A stretch of DNA of 64,000 nucleotides from assembly GCA_963817485.1 (NCBI GenBank), contig CAWFOR010000005.1, positions 186,001 to 250,000 of the forward strand, given 5' to 3'. Below are positions 46,849-57,300 of the stretch, piece after piece. Made by a program: the position numbers and the translations under genes. This stretch comes from Hyphomicrobium_A sp963817485. GTDB taxonomy: Bacteria; Pseudomonadota; Alphaproteobacteria; Rhizobiales; Hyphomicrobiaceae. The notes under the pieces are model-generated. The model worked only from the letters and a program-made list of their open reading frames with translations. It searched no databases and had not been told where the DNA came from. Numbering within the stretch: the stretch's first letter is position 1; each line of letters opens with the position of its first letter.

Positions 46849-47793
46849 TCAGACGCGGCTCACGTCCTTGAGGCCCTTGACCTTGCCGTTCTTGCCGCGG
46901 CGGTTGTTACGGCTCGACTTCTCCGCTTTGCCCTCGGCGCGCGCCTTGTCGGCGACGAGCTTGGCGTAGGCCGGCAGCGCGAACGCCGCGTTGTGCACGG
47001 CGGGAGTCCAGTAGCGGGTGGCGATGCCGCGCTTCTCTTGGCGCTTGGCGAGCTTCTTCTCCCCGATGTCGAGGTGGTCGTCCTCGTCGGAGGCCCAATT
47101 CAACGCGAACGGGCCGCCGAAGTAGCAGGGCTGTGTGCACATGTAGGGCGCGACGACGTCGAACAGCGAGGCGAACGCGCGCGTCGTCTGCGCCAGGTGG
47201 TCGGGGAACAGGAACGGCAGGCCGTTCTGCGTGATGAGGATGCCGTCCTCTTTCAGCGCGCGGCGGCAGTCGGCGAAGAACTCGACCGTGTGCAGCACCG
47301 CGGACGGCCCGATCGGCTCGGAGGAGTCGACGATGATGGCGTCGAAGCGCTCGTCCGTCTCGGCGACGAACTTGCGCCCGTCCGCGATGACGACGACCGT
47401 GCGCTCGTCGTCGAAGGTGTTGCCGGGGATCTCGGGGTAGTACTTCAGCGCGGTGTCGATGACGGTGCGGTCGATCTCGCACAGCATCGCCTTCTCGATG
47501 GTCGGATGCTTCAGCACCTCGCGCATGACGCCGCCGTCGCCGCCGCCGACGACCAGCACGCGCTTGGGCTTGTCCATCACCATCAGCGGCACGTGCGCCA
47601 TCATCTCGTGGTAGATGAACTCGTCCGACGTCGTGAGCTGGCACACGCCGTCGAGCATCAGCACCGTGCCCCAGGTCTGGTTCTTGAAGATGACGAGGTG
47701 CTGGTGCTCGGTCTTGACCTCGTGCAGGATCTCATCCGCCTCGAGGCGCACGCGCCAGTGTGGATGAAACGTCTCCTCGACCCAGCGATTCAT
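46849..47793 (-). CDS. speE: Spermidine synthase
   Basis: Transfers an aminopropyl group from decarboxylated AdoMet to putrescine, giving spermidine and methylthioadenosine. The 314-residue protein has VLVVGGGDGGVMREVLKH, the acidic CEIDRTVID motif and the active-site IIVDSSEPIGPS. The C-terminus after residue 280 is a Lys/Arg-rich tail, unusual in length. GAGGAGGCAACT precedes the ATG. Its by-product is the substrate of MtnP at 36 kb. Confidence 0.94.
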   Translation of the reverse strand: MNRWVEETFHPHWRVRLEADEILHEVKTEHQHLVIFKNQTWGTVLMLDGVCQLTTSDEFIYHEMMAHVPLMVMDKPKRVLVVGGGDGGVMREVLKHPTIEKAMLCEIDRTVIDTALKYYPEIPGNTFDDERTVVVIADGRKFVAETDERFDAIIVDSSEPIGPSAVLHTVEFFADCRRALKEDGILITQNGLPFLFPDHLAQTTRAFASLFDVVAPYMCTQPCYFGGPFALNWASDEDDHLDIGEKKLAKRQEKRGIATRYWTPAVHNAAFALPAYAKLVADKARAEGKAEKSSRNNRRGKNGKVKGLKDVSRV

Positions 47794-47894
47794 AGTTGCC
47801 TCCTCGAACGATTGCGGCCCGCCCGCCGGCCAGCCGCGCGATGATGTGCGCCGAAGCGGCAGCCCATATCACGCTTGCGGCCGTTGTTTAAAGA

Positions 47895-49188
47895 CTATCG
47901 CGCAGGCGATTGCGCCGGCTCTCCGAGCGAGGCGGTGGAGCGCAGGTGCGTGAGCACCGCGTCCGTCGGCCAGCAGTCGATCTTGAGGGCGTTCTTCTTC
48001 TGGTAGGTGCCGACCTGGCGCCGCGTCATCGACCCGATCTTGCCGTCGGTCTTCTCCAGCTCGTAGCCGGCCTTGATCAGCCGCTCCTGGATCTCCTTCA
48101 CCTGCGCCGTGCGCGGCTGCTGCACTTTGGCCGGCGGGGTGAAGAAGTCGCCGCCGCCGGCGATGCGGTCGGCGAGGTTGCCGACGAACAGCGCGTAGAG
48201 GTCGGACGTGTTGTAGCGGCGGATGACCTGGAAGTTCTCGGTGGCGAGGAAAGCCGGCCCATAGGCGCCCGACGGCATCATAAGGTAGGCGTCGATGCCG
48301 CGCTCTTCGGGCCGGAAAGGATTGGGCCCGGCGCGCTCGAAGCCGAGCTTTACCCATTCGCCGATCGTGCGATGCCCCGGCGGGCCTTCGAGCGAGCAGT
48401 CGCCGTGCGGGGGCACCTTCACCTCGTAGCCCCAGCGCACGCCGGCGAGCCAGCCCTTGCCGGCCAGCTGGTGGGCGGCGGAAGCGAGTGCATCGGGCAC
48501 GCTGTCGAAGATATCGGCCTTGCCATCGCCGTCGCCGTCGGCGGCGTAGGAGAAATACTCGCTCGGCATGAACTGCGTGAGCCCGACGGCGCCCGCCCAG
48601 GACGACTTCATCTTCGCGCGCGGCACCCCCGCCTGCAGCATCTTCAAAGCTTGCAGCAGCTCGTTGCGGAAAGACGTCCTTGCGCCGGCCGGTGTAGGCC
48701 TGCGTAGCGAGAACCTGGATGGCGTCGCGGGTGTCCTTCTGGGTGCCGTAGGAGGTCTCGCGGCCCCAGATGGCGACGAGGATGTAGCGGTCGACGCCGG
48801 TCGATTTCTCGATGGCGATGATCTCGGGCTCGTGCTGCTTCAGGAACGTGCGCCCCTGCGCGCCGAGGTCGGCGAGATACTTTGGGTTCAGGTACTCCAT
48901 CGCCGACTTGGTGAACTCGGCCTGCCCGGCGCTGTCGTCGCGCTTGCGCCCCTCGATGACGAGATCGGGCAGCGTAAGGTCGGGGGTGAGGCCCTTGAAA
49001 GCCGCGTCGAAGGTGGCGCGCGAGACGCCGAGCGCCTGCGCATCGGGCCACAGGCCGTCGAGGAACGCGCGGAAGGCATCGGCGCTGCTCGCCGGCACAG
49101 CGGCCGCGAGCAGCAGAACGATAGCGATGAGGGACGTGGCGCACGTGCCGAAGCGGGCAAGCACGCCGGAATTCCTGAGCTGTCTCAT
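47895..49188 (-). pseudogene. Lytic murein transglycosylase (MltB type), frameshifted (probably a sequence error)
   Basis: Exported peptidoglycan-cleaving enzyme of about 430 residues if repaired. A signal peptide (to VPASSADA) leads to the catalytic domain with the Glu in IWGRETSYGT and the GAVGLTQFMPSEYFSYAADGDGDG motif, then a C-terminal peptidoglycan-binding domain (IQERLIKAGYELEKTDGKIGSMTRRQV). The frame breaks at AAA 48670-48672 (TTT in coding sense); removing one base gives DVFRNELLQALKML. The ATG at 49188 is used; a TTG lies two codons upstream. Confidence 0.9.
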
Positions 49189-49265
49189 GCCCAAGGTTCT
49201 AGCGTGCTTCAGGGCGATTTTGCGACCCTTGAAGCGTAGGACCGGTCGAGACTAGGCGCGGCGGC

Positions 49266-49562
49266 TCAGAACCAGCGCGGCTGCCACCAGTGCAGCAAAT
49301 GCCTAACCATATCGGGCGCCACCAGGTAGGCGATGCCGATGACGGCGGCGGCGACGACCAGCGCCAGGATCAGGGCGGTGCTCGCCGGCGTGCGGTAGCT
49401 GAGCCCCGTGCCGGGAACGCCGAGCGTCACGTTCTCCTTGCCGTGTCCGACATTGAGCGTCGCGCCGTGCCCACCGAGGCTGCCGCTCACCCCCGTCTTG
49501 GAGAGGTTAATGCGCACGCCAGGGAGAATGCTGAAGGTTTTCCGGAAGCGGAAGTAGCCCAT
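49266..49562 (-). CDS. DUF4236 membrane protein
   Basis: Protein of 98 residues. The N-terminal DUF4236 domain reads FRFRKTFSILPGVRINLSKTG and GKENVTLGVPGTGLSYRT, as in many short bacterial proteins of unknown role. One transmembrane segment (LILALVVAAAVIGIAYLVA) and an aromatic C-terminus follow. GAGGTGA precedes the ATG at 49562. Confidence 0.85.
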   Translation of the reverse strand: MGYFRFRKTFSILPGVRINLSKTGVSGSLGGHGATLNVGHGKENVTLGVPGTGLSYRTPASTALILALVVAAAVIGIAYLVAPDMVRHLLHWWQPRWF

Positions 49563-49651
49563 ATGCTCACCTCGTCCCACGTTGTCCTGCGGCAGCCTGG
49601 ATTGGCCCGAGTCGCCGCCCCACGTAAACAGCTTTCGATTCTTATTGCACG

Positions 49652-51086
49652 TCAGCGGTTTGCGCGCAGCAGATTGCCGAACCGGCGCAGCGTCTCCTTC
49701 ACCTGCCCGACCGGCGAGTTGCGCGCCGACAGCGTCTCGAAGGCCGACGGGACGTCGGCCAGCTTGGTGTATTTTTCCCCGTTGGCGGCGTCCGCCTCAA
49801 TGAGCGCGCGGCGCTCCGCCTCCTTCAGCGGCCCGACGCGCGACATCGGCGGCCTAATGAGCGTGCGCTGGACCATCGACGGCTCGCCGTTGCCGTGCAG
49901 CAGCGAGACCAGCGCCTCACCGACCTGCAGCTCCTGGATCGCGCGCTCGGTGTCGATCGCCGGATTGGCGCGGAAGGTCTGCGCCGCCGCACGCACCGCC
50001 TTCAACTCCTTCGGCGTGAAGGCGCGCAGCGCGTGCTGGATGCGGTTGCCGAGCTGTGCCGACACGCGGTCGGGCACGTCGCCCGGGCTCTGCGTCACGT
50101 AGTAGACGCCGACGCCCTTCGACCGGATGAGGCGCGTCACGCGCTCGATCTGCTCCAGCAGCGGCCGCGGCGCATCGTTGAAGAGGAGATGCGCCTCGTC
50201 GAACAGGAACACGAGCTTGGGCTTGTCGAGGTCGCCCACCTCGGGCAGCCGTCTCGAACAGCTCCGACAGCATCCACAAGAGAAACGTCGCATAGAGCCG
50301 CGGCGTGTTCATCAGCTTCTCGGCCGAGAGAATGTTGATGACGCCGCGGCCGTCGGGCGCGACCCTGATGAAGTCGAGGATGTCGAGCGCCGGCTCGCCG
50401 AAGAACTTGTCGGCGCCCTGCTGCTCCAAGACGAGCAGGCGGCGCTGGATCACGCCGACGGTGGTGGTCGCGACGTTGCCGTACTTGCTGCGCAGCTCGG
50501 AGGAACGCCGGCCCATCTCGTCGATGACGGCGCGCAAATCCTTGAGGTCGCGGATGACCATCTTCTCGTCGCCCGCGGCGCGCTCGTCCGCAGCCCAGCG
50601 GAAAGCGATGTTGAGCACGCCCTCCTGCGGCTCGGTCAGCTCCAGGAGCCGCGACAGCAGCAGCGGCCCCATCTGCTCGACGGTTGCGCGCACCGGGTGG
50701 CCGTCGCGGCCGAAGATGTCCCAGAAGGAGACCGGGAACGAGGCGGTGCCGTAGCGGGTGAGCCCGATGTCCTGGGCGCGCTGCACGAGCTTCGGCCCGG
50801 GCTCGCCCTTGATCGCGATGCCGGAGAGGTCGCCCTTGATGTCGGCGGCAAACACCGGCACGCCGGCCGCCGAGAAGCCCTCCGCCAGCACCTGCAGCGT
50901 CACCGTCTTGCCGGTGCCGGTGGCGCCGGTGACGAGGCCGTGGCGGTTGGCGAGCTTCAGCTCGACGCATTCGGGCACGAGATCGCGGCCCTGGCGGCTG
51001 CAGCCGATCAGCACCTGCCCGTCCTCGACGTAGTCGGAGGGATCGCCGTGCGGGAGCGCGGTTGCGGCGCTGTCGGGCGTACTCAT
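49652..51086 (-). pseudogene. HerA-like DUF853 ATPase, frameshifted (probably a sequence error)
   Basis: P-loop ATPase of about 477 residues if repaired. Walker A is TGATGTGKTVTLQVL; DIKGDLSGIA and FWDIFGRDGHPVRATVEQMGP are family features; Walker B is LVFLFDEAHLLF, in the second frame, followed by GVGVYYVTQSPGDVPDRVSAQLGNRIQHALRAFTP. The frame is lost at 50249-50251 after LSELFET; one base less gives LPEVGDLDKPK. Members resemble HerA/FtsK-type DNA pumps but the DUF853 group has no assigned role. Confidence 0.88.
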
Positions 51087-51225
51087 CGTGGCGTTTTCCC
51101 GGGTCCGTTGTGTCGATGCGATTCAATATAGGCCGCGCAGCGTGGCAAAGCACGGGCGACTCAGCACTTAGCCGCCGATCGTGATTCGGGCGAGGCGCGG
51201 GACGGCGGGAATGTGAATAAAGCCG

Positions 51226-52218
51226 TTAGCTCGCGTACTTGAGCTCGCTGAGCTGGGCTTCCCAGGCGAGAGCCTGCGCAGCGATACCGTCGAGGTTGTC
51301 ATATTGCGGGCGCCAGCCGAGCCGCACGCGGATCTTGTCGGAGGCCGCGACGATCGCCGCCGGGTCGCCGGGACGGCGCGCGGAGAGGCGGACCTCGAAG
51401 TCGGCGCCGGACGCGCGCTTCACCGCCTCGATCACCTGCAGCACCGAGAAGCCTCGGGAGTAGCCGCAGTTGAACACGTCCGACGAGCCGCCGTCGCGCA
51501 GGTAGCGCAGCGCCACGAGGTGCGCGCGCACCAGGTCCGTCACGTGGATGTAGTCGCGGATGCAGGTGCCGTCGGGCGTCGGGTAGTCGGTGCCGAACAC
51601 CTCCATGTACGGGCGCTTGCCGAGCGCCGTCTCGCACGCGACCTTGATGAGGTGCGTCGCATTCGGCGTCGACTGGCCGGAGCGGCCCTTGGGGTCGGCG
51701 CCGGCGACGTTGAAATAGCGCAGCGCCACGTAGTTGAAGTCGTGCGCGGCGGCGGTGTCGGCGAGCATGATCTCGGTCATCAGCTTCGACGAGCCGTAGG
51801 GCGACATCGGCTTTAATTCCGCGTCCTCGCGCACCGGGTTCTCCTTCGGCATGCCGTAGACGGCGGCGGTGGAGGAGAAGATGAAGCGGCGGATGCCGAG
51901 CTCGACTGCGACCTCCATCAGGGCGCGCGACTTGACGGTGTTGTTGTGGTAGTAGCCCAGCGGATCGGCGACGGACTCCGGAACCACGATCGATCCGGCG
52001 AAATGGATGATGGATTCGACGCCGTGCTTGCGGACGATGCTGCGGACGAGATCCTGGTCGCCGACGTCGCCGACGACAAGGGTGGCGTTGGCGGGCACCG
52101 CCCAGCGGAACCCCGTCGACAGGTTGTCGAGCACGACCACGCTCTCCCCGGAATCGAGGAGCTCGAGCACCATATGGCTCCCGATGTACCCGGCTCCGCC
52201 GGTGACGAGAACGGTCAT
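51226..52218 (-). CDS. galE: UDP-glucose 4-epimerase
   Basis: Interconverts UDP-glucose and UDP-galactose. The 330-residue short-chain dehydrogenase-type protein has the NAD-binding GGAGYIGSH at residues 7-15, FSSTAAVYG, and the catalytic YGSSK motif, plus GKRPYMEVFGTDYPTPDGTC typical of GalE. It is divergent from galU, with a 225-base intergenic region that must hold both promoters. Confidence 0.96.
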   Translation of the reverse strand: MTVLVTGGAGYIGSHMVLELLDSGESVVVLDNLSTGFRWAVPANATLVVGDVGDQDLVRSIVRKHGVESIIHFAGSIVVPESVADPLGYYHNNTVKSRALMEVAVELGIRRFIFSSTAAVYGMPKENPVREDAELKPMSPYGSSKLMTEIMLADTAAAHDFNYVALRYFNVAGADPKGRSGQSTPNATHLIKVACETALGKRPYMEVFGTDYPTPDGTCIRDYIHVTDLVRAHLVALRYLRDGGSSDVFNCGYSRGFSVLQVIEAVKRASGADFEVRLSARRPGDPAAIVAASDKIRVRLGWRPQYDNLDGIAAQALAWEAQLSELKYAS

Positions 52219-52443
52219 CGTCTCATGTGCCTTCCCGAAAGCCCTGCAATTGCTGGGACCCTAGCATCGCAAAACTTAATCTAGGACTGCAACAACGCTC
52301 CACGCCCGCAGTTCCAGCGTTAACGCCTGCGGCAAAAAAAGTACCGCGATTCTCGAGCGCTCCCTCCTCAATCCGGCGACAATCGATCCTCAATCCATCG
52401 CCGCCAATCATCGATACTCGATCCACCACCCTTGGAGTTCGAC

Positions 52444-53325
52444 ATGCCCCGTCCCGCGCAGCGCATCCGCAAGGCCGTATTCCCCGTCGCCGGGCTCGGC
52501 ACGCGCTTCCTGCCCGCCACCAAGGCCATGCCCAAGGAGATGCTGACCGTCGTCGACCGCCCCGCGATCCAGCACGTGGTGGACGAAGCGCGCGCCGCCG
52601 GTATCGAGCACTTCATCTTCGTCACCGGACGCAACAAGAGCGCGATCGAGGACCATTTCGACAAGCAGCTCGAGCTCGAGGCGACGCTCGCCGCCCGCGG
52701 CAAGACAAAGGAGCTGAAGGAGCTGGCCGACGCTCTGCCCGGCGCCGGGCAGACGAGCTTCACGCGCCAGCAGGAGCCGCTGGGCTTGGGCCACGCGGTC
52801 TGGTGCGCGCGCGACATCGTCGGCGACGAGCCGTTCGCGGTCGTCCTGCCCGACATGCTGCATCACGGCGAGAAGCCGTTCCTCGCCGAGATGATCGAGG
52901 CGTTCAACGAGCACGGCGGCAACCACATCGCGGTGTCCCCGGTGCCGGAGAACGAGACGCACCAGTACGGCATCGTCGGCGTAAAGGACCGCACCGCGAA
53001 GGTGTCGGAGATCACCGGCATGGTGGAGAAGCCGAAGCAGGGGACCGCGCCGTCGAACCTGCACATCTCCGGCCGCTACATCCTGCAGCCGGAGGTGTTC
53101 GGCATCCTGGAGCGCGGGGAGCGCGGCGCCGGCGGCGAGATCCAGCTCACCGATGCCATGCTTGCCATGCTGAAGGCCGGCAAGCCGTTCCACGCCGTGC
53201 GCTTCGACGGCACCATCTACGACACCGGCACCAAGCTCGGCTTTCTGCTGGCAAACCTCGCCTACGGGCTCGAGCGCCCCGAGCTTGCGCCCGCGCTCAA
53301 GGCGGCGATCCGGAAGCTCGTCTAG
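52444..53325 (+). CDS. galU: UTP-glucose-1-phosphate uridylyltransferase
   Basis: Makes UDP-glucose from UTP and glucose-1-phosphate. The 293-residue protein has the nucleotide-binding VAGLGTRFLPATKAMPKEML, a VTGRNKSAIEDHFD segment, GLGHAVWCARDIVG and FAVVLPDML. The ATG at 52444 follows TTGGAG. Together with GalE it supplies UDP-glucose and UDP-galactose for envelope glycans. Confidence 0.96.
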   Translation: MPRPAQRIRKAVFPVAGLGTRFLPATKAMPKEMLTVVDRPAIQHVVDEARAAGIEHFIFVTGRNKSAIEDHFDKQLELEATLAARGKTKELKELADALPGAGQTSFTRQQEPLGLGHAVWCARDIVGDEPFAVVLPDMLHHGEKPFLAEMIEAFNEHGGNHIAVSPVPENETHQYGIVGVKDRTAKVSEITGMVEKPKQGTAPSNLHISGRYILQPEVFGILERGERGAGGEIQLTDAMLAMLKAGKPFHAVRFDGTIYDTGTKLGFLLANLAYGLERPELAPALKAAIRKLV

Positions 53326-53350
53326 GCCATTGCTATCGCCGGGCGAAACG

Positions 53351-55138
53351 CTAGTGACGGAGGCGCACGCCCATCTGCACTTCCTCGACGGTGTAGTTGC
53401 CGTTCTCCGACGTCGTGTAGAAGGCCGTGTGCTGGTAGCGGCCGAACAGCACCCACTCGCGCGAGAGGTAGTATTCGAGGCCCGCGGCGCCCGTGGCCTG
53501 CTGCTCGGTGAGGTCGCCGCCGACGAAGTCGCGATTGTAGTAGCTGACGCCGGTCGTGCCGATGAGCCGCGTCGAGAAGCTGTGGCGCAAGGCGAGCGCA
53601 TACTGGCGCTCGAGCACGCCGCCGGTATCGGTCGTCGTCGTTTCCGCCACGTCGGTCGCGGCCGTGAACAGGAGCGCCGTCAGCGGCGTGATGTGCCAGG
53701 TCAGGTCGGCGTCGAACAACAACGCGTTGATGTCGACGAGCAGCGGGTTCCCGTAGTCCTGCTGGCCGTAGCCGAGGCTGACCGACCCGTTGAGGATCGG
53801 GCTCGTGTTGCCGAACGACAGGCCGAAGCGATAGCGCTCGCCGTTCGAGGTCCGGTTGAGACCGTCGGTGAATGCCGCCGTCGGATAGTCGCGCTGGTTG
53901 AATGAGATGTCGGAGAAGAAAAACAGGTCCGGGTTGAACTCCCACCGCGGCCGCATCGCCTCCTCATAGAGCGTGAAGTCGCGATCGGAGTTGCTCTCGG
54001 TCACACCGGCGACGATGTCGTTGCCGTAGCGCGTATCGATGACGTTGCCGCGCACCTGCACGCTGAGGCGGTTGAAGCGCTGGTTGCCTGCGAGGCTCGC
54101 GCGGTTGACGACGACGTCGGGGCGCGTGCCGATCGAGGTGGCGTTGATCGCCGAGCGGCTCTCCTGCGCCAGCTCGTGCGAGACGTAGGCCTGGATGTTG
54201 CTGAAGCGCGTGATGTCGATACGCGACAGTGCCTCGACGAGGTAGGCGCGGTCATCTTCCGTCTGATACTTGTCGTGATAGCTCAGGTCGCCGGATGCGC
54301 GGATCTCGACGGCGTGATTGGCCCAGTTGGAGGCAAGCCGCGCCGACGGCCACAGCTCGAGCGCGTAGTCGCCAAGCGCAACCGGAGACGCGAAAACGTT
54401 GCTGTTGTAGTCGCCGTCGGTCTGCAGCGCGGTGAACAGGAGGAAGCTGCCGATCCGCGTACCGAGCGGGACGAACGGCTCGGGATTGTAGGATGTGATG
54501 GTGCTGAAGACGGGGTTCGTCTCCTGCGCCTCGAGCAGCAGCGGGTCGAAGCTCGGCGCAATGCCGGCATAGATGGCGAGGTCGCGCGCGTTGCGCATGT
54601 CGGCGAGCGTCACGTCCTCGCCGGTGGCGAGCGGGCTCGGCGCGTTGAGGTCGATGACGCCCTCGTTCGGGACGACCGCCTCCTCGATGACGGTTGGCAG
54701 GTCGCCGTCCTGGGGCGGGAGCCGCCGAGCGCGCGCGCGTGCCTCGCCGAACTCGTCGGTATCGCCCTGGTCTTCCCCTTCGGTGATCGGGGCGCCCGCA
54801 TCCTGGGCCTCCTGGGCTTCCTGGGCCTCCTGCGCCTCGAGATCCCGGGAGGCGGCCTGCTGCGGATCGATGCCGTCCGGGGTATCGGCCGACGTGCCGG
54901 GCGTGCCCGCGGGCCTGGCATCGGCCGCCCATCCGGCGTCGGTGACGCTCTGGTCATCGGGCAGGAGCGCGGCGTCGGGCTCGTCAGGTGGCAGCTTGGG
55001 CCGGCTGGGGGGCGCCTGAAAGGGCGGATTGCGATCGAGGATTTGCGCCGCTGCCGGGGCCGGCGCCAGAGACAGCCCGGCGCCCGTTGCGGCCATGAGC
55101 CCCAACCAAAGCCAGATCGATCGCTGCCGGCTGACCAC
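53351..55138 (-). CDS. Outer-membrane beta-barrel protein, BBP2-type
   Basis: Protein of 595 residues with a signal peptide (ending APAAAQ), a Pro/Asp/Glu-rich periplasmic spacer of about 150 residues including EAQEAQEAQEAQDA, and a long barrel with many strands (GSFLLFTALQTDGDYNSNVFA, WSARLASNWANHAVEIRASGDLSY, YYLSREWVLFGRYQHTAFY) ending VQMGVRLRH. This matches the putative beta-barrel porin 2 family that often accompanies polysaccharide genes. The GTG at 55138 has GGGAG six bases upstream. It is convergent with galU. Confidence 0.82.
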   Translation of the reverse strand: MVSRQRSIWLWLGLMAATGAGLSLAPAPAAAQILDRNPPFQAPPSRPKLPPDEPDAALLPDDQSVTDAGWAADARPAGTPGTSADTPDGIDPQQAASRDLEAQEAQEAQEAQDAGAPITEGEDQGDTDEFGEARARARRLPPQDGDLPTVIEEAVVPNEGVIDLNAPSPLATGEDVTLADMRNARDLAIYAGIAPSFDPLLLEAQETNPVFSTITSYNPEPFVPLGTRIGSFLLFTALQTDGDYNSNVFASPVALGDYALELWPSARLASNWANHAVEIRASGDLSYHDKYQTEDDRAYLVEALSRIDITRFSNIQAYVSHELAQESRSAINATSIGTRPDVVVNRASLAGNQRFNRLSVQVRGNVIDTRYGNDIVAGVTESNSDRDFTLYEEAMRPRWEFNPDLFFFSDISFNQRDYPTAAFTDGLNRTSNGERYRFGLSFGNTSPILNGSVSLGYGQQDYGNPLLVDINALLFDADLTWHITPLTALLFTAATDVAETTTTDTGGVLERQYALALRHSFSTRLIGTTGVSYYNRDFVGGDLTEQQATGAAGLEYYLSREWVLFGRYQHTAFYTTSENGNYTVEEVQMGVRLRH

Positions 55139-55329
55139 CAAGCGCTCCCATGCGATTACTCGTCACGCGAACGCCTGCACCTCAGCCGACCGTACGGAGC
55201 GTCGGTTAATGGTCTGTTTAGGATGGAGGCCCGCGGCGGTGGGGAACGGCCCGCATGGCTGGACAGGGCCCGGAAATTGTAAGAAACTTCTAACCTTAAG
55301 CGTCGCTGGGGCGTCGGGGGAACTGAGCC

Positions 55330-56352
55330 ATGACGGCGGCCGGACCACTGCGGAAATTCAAGAGCATCGAGGGCGGCAAGCGCTTGAGCCGTCTTCCGGT
55401 TGCATCCGCCCTGCGCACGCTCGACCTCGAGTGCGAAGGGCTCAGCCTGCTACGCGAGGCGCTGTCGACGACCATGGCGCGTGCCTTCGAGGAGGCGCTG
55501 CAGGCGATGCGGCCGGCGCGCGGGCGCGTTATCGTCACCGGCATCGGCAAGAGCGGCCACGTCGGCCAGAAGATCGCGGCCACGTTCGCCTCGACCGGCC
55601 GGCCCGCCTTTTTCGTGCACCCGACGGAAGCCTCGCACGGCGACCTCGGCATGATCACGCCCGACGACGTGCTCTTGGCACTGTCCTGGTCGGGCGAGAC
55701 GGTCGAATTAAAGCCGCTCATCACCTATTCGCGCCGCCACAAGGTGCCGCTCATCGCCATCACCTCGCGCGCCGAGAGCGCGCTTGGCCAGCATGCCGAC
55801 ATCGTGTTGGAGCTGCCGCGTATCAAGGAAGCCTGCCCGCACGGGCTCGCCCCCACCACCTCCACGACCATGCAGCTCGCGCTCGGCGACTGCCTCGCCA
55901 TCGCGCTTCTGGAAGCGCGCGGTTTCACCGCAAACGAGTTCAAGGACATCCATCCGGGCGGCTCGCTCGGCGCCAGCCTGCAGCATGTCGCCGACGTGAT
56001 GCACAAGGGCGACGCCATACCGCTCGCCCGCGACACCGAGCTGATGGGCGGCGCGCTCGTCACCATGACGCAGAAGGCGTTCGGCTGCCTCGGCATCGTC
56101 GACGCCAAGGGCAAGCTGATCGGCATTGTCACCGACGGCGACCTGCGCCGTCACATGGGCGGCGACCTCGTGAAGGCGCGCACCGCCGACATCATGACCC
56201 GGCGGCCGAAGACGGCGACGCCGAAGATGCTGGCCTCGGCGGCGCTGGAGATGATCAACGCCGCGCGCATCACGGCGCTGTTCGTCGTGGAGAAGGGCAA
56301 GCCCGTCGGCATCGTGCACGTGCACGACCTCCTCCGGGCCGGCGTGGCTTAG
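55330..56352 (+). CDS. kdsD: KpsF/GutQ-type sugar-phosphate isomerase (arabinose-5-phosphate isomerase)
   Basis: Converts ribulose-5-phosphate to arabinose-5-phosphate, the first step towards Kdo of lipopolysaccharide. The 340-residue protein has an N-terminal SIS domain (GIGKSGHVGQKIAATFASTG, FVHPTEASHGDLGM, ALSWSGETVE) and two CBS domains in the C-terminal 130 residues (LGIVDAKGKLIGIVTDGDLRR; ALFVVEKGKPVGIVHVHDLL). Kdo use in this organism is inferred, not shown. Confidence 0.93.
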   Translation: MTAAGPLRKFKSIEGGKRLSRLPVASALRTLDLECEGLSLLREALSTTMARAFEEALQAMRPARGRVIVTGIGKSGHVGQKIAATFASTGRPAFFVHPTEASHGDLGMITPDDVLLALSWSGETVELKPLITYSRRHKVPLIAITSRAESALGQHADIVLELPRIKEACPHGLAPTTSTTMQLALGDCLAIALLEARGFTANEFKDIHPGGSLGASLQHVADVMHKGDAIPLARDTELMGGALVTMTQKAFGCLGIVDAKGKLIGIVTDGDLRRHMGGDLVKARTADIMTRRPKTATPKMLASAALEMINAARITALFVVEKGKPVGIVHVHDLLRAGVA

Positions 56353-56371
56353 CGCTCCCGGAAGAGCATCC

Positions 56372-56797
56372 TCACGTCGCCGCCACCGTCAGCACCGTTC
56401 CCTTGACGCCGACGACGCGCACGCGCTTGCCGACCGCGGCCTTGATGCCCTCGGCCGCCCACACCGTATCGGCCGCGCGCACCTTGCCGCGCCCCTCCGC
56501 CTCGATCGGCTCCACCACCATGACGACCTGCCCGACAAGCTCGGCACCGCGGCGATTGAGGTTCGGCTCGTCGCTTTTGCCGATTGTTGGCCGTGCCCAG
56601 ATCCAGTCGACCGCCATGTCGGCGAGGACCAAAAGCGTTCCGGCAGCCACCCAATACCAGCCGGAGCTGTCCGCGTCCGCGATCCGGTACACGCCGTAAA
56701 GCGCAGCCGCGACGCCGGCGACGGGAAGCAACAGGCTCACGACCGCGGCAAACCATAAAATGCCGCTCGGACGCTCGCCTGGCTCAGGAAGCCGCAT
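56372..56797 (-). CDS. NfeD-like membrane protein (short form)
   Basis: Protein of 141 residues with two N-terminal transmembrane segments (ILWFAAVVSLLLPVAGVAAALYG; YWVAAGTLLVLADMAVDWIWA) and a C-terminal OB-fold (LVGQVVMVVEPIEAEGRGKVRAADTVWAAEG). NfeD partners SPFH proteins in membrane domains. The gene overlaps the 3' end of the next NfeD gene by 14 bases and lies downstream of it in one transcript with the SPFH gene. Confidence 0.85.
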   Translation of the reverse strand: MRLPEPGERPSGILWFAAVVSLLLPVAGVAAALYGVYRIADADSSGWYWVAAGTLLVLADMAVDWIWARPTIGKSDEPNLNRRGAELVGQVVMVVEPIEAEGRGKVRAADTVWAAEGIKAAVGKRVRVVGVKGTVLTVAAT

Positions 56798-57233
56798 GCT
56801 CCACCAACAGAACGCAACCGTTCGTGCCGGTGACGCGGACGCGCGCGCCCAACGGCGCGTCGCTGCCCTGCGCCGACCACACGGTATCGCCGACGCGCAC
56901 CTTGCCGCGGCCGCCCGCGATCGGCTCTTCGACCGTCACGACGCGGCCAACGTACTGAGCCGCGCGCAGATTGAGGTCGGGCTCATCTGAGCGCGCAACG
57001 GCGGGGGACGCAAAGCGGCGGGCAAAAAATACGGTGATGCAGGAGATGATCGCGAAGGCAATCAACTGCCACTCCCAGGGAATATCGACGGCGAGACCAA
57101 GGATGCCGACGATCGCCGCCGCGAGGCCGAACCAGATGAAATGCACGCCGGGAACGATCGTCTCGAGCACGAACAGGGCAACCGCGACGATGAACCAGTT
57201 CCAGACGCCGAGGCTCCACAAGAAATCCGTCAT
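56784..57233 (-). CDS. NfeD-family membrane protein
   Basis: Protein of 149 residues of the same type as its downstream neighbour: transmembrane helices (WFIVAVALFVLETIVPGVHFIWFG, IVGILGLAV, WQLIAFAIISCITVFFA) followed by an OB-fold (YVGRVVTVEEPIAGGRGKVRVGDTVW). The two share the GRGKVR-x2-DTVW core, so they arose by duplication. The ATG at 57233 fits the start of the hydrophobic region. Likely partner of the SPFH protein. Confidence 0.9.
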   Translation of the reverse strand: MTDFLWSLGVWNWFIVAVALFVLETIVPGVHFIWFGLAAAIVGILGLAVDIPWEWQLIAFAIISCITVFFARRFASPAVARSDEPDLNLRAAQYVGRVVTVEEPIAGGRGKVRVGDTVWSAQGSDAPLGARVRVTGTNGCVLLVEHAAS

Positions 57234-57300
57234 ATCGAACTCCACCAGGCGGCGCACATTATAGCAGGGTGTTGCCCTCCGATCCGCAGCGATCCGCCGT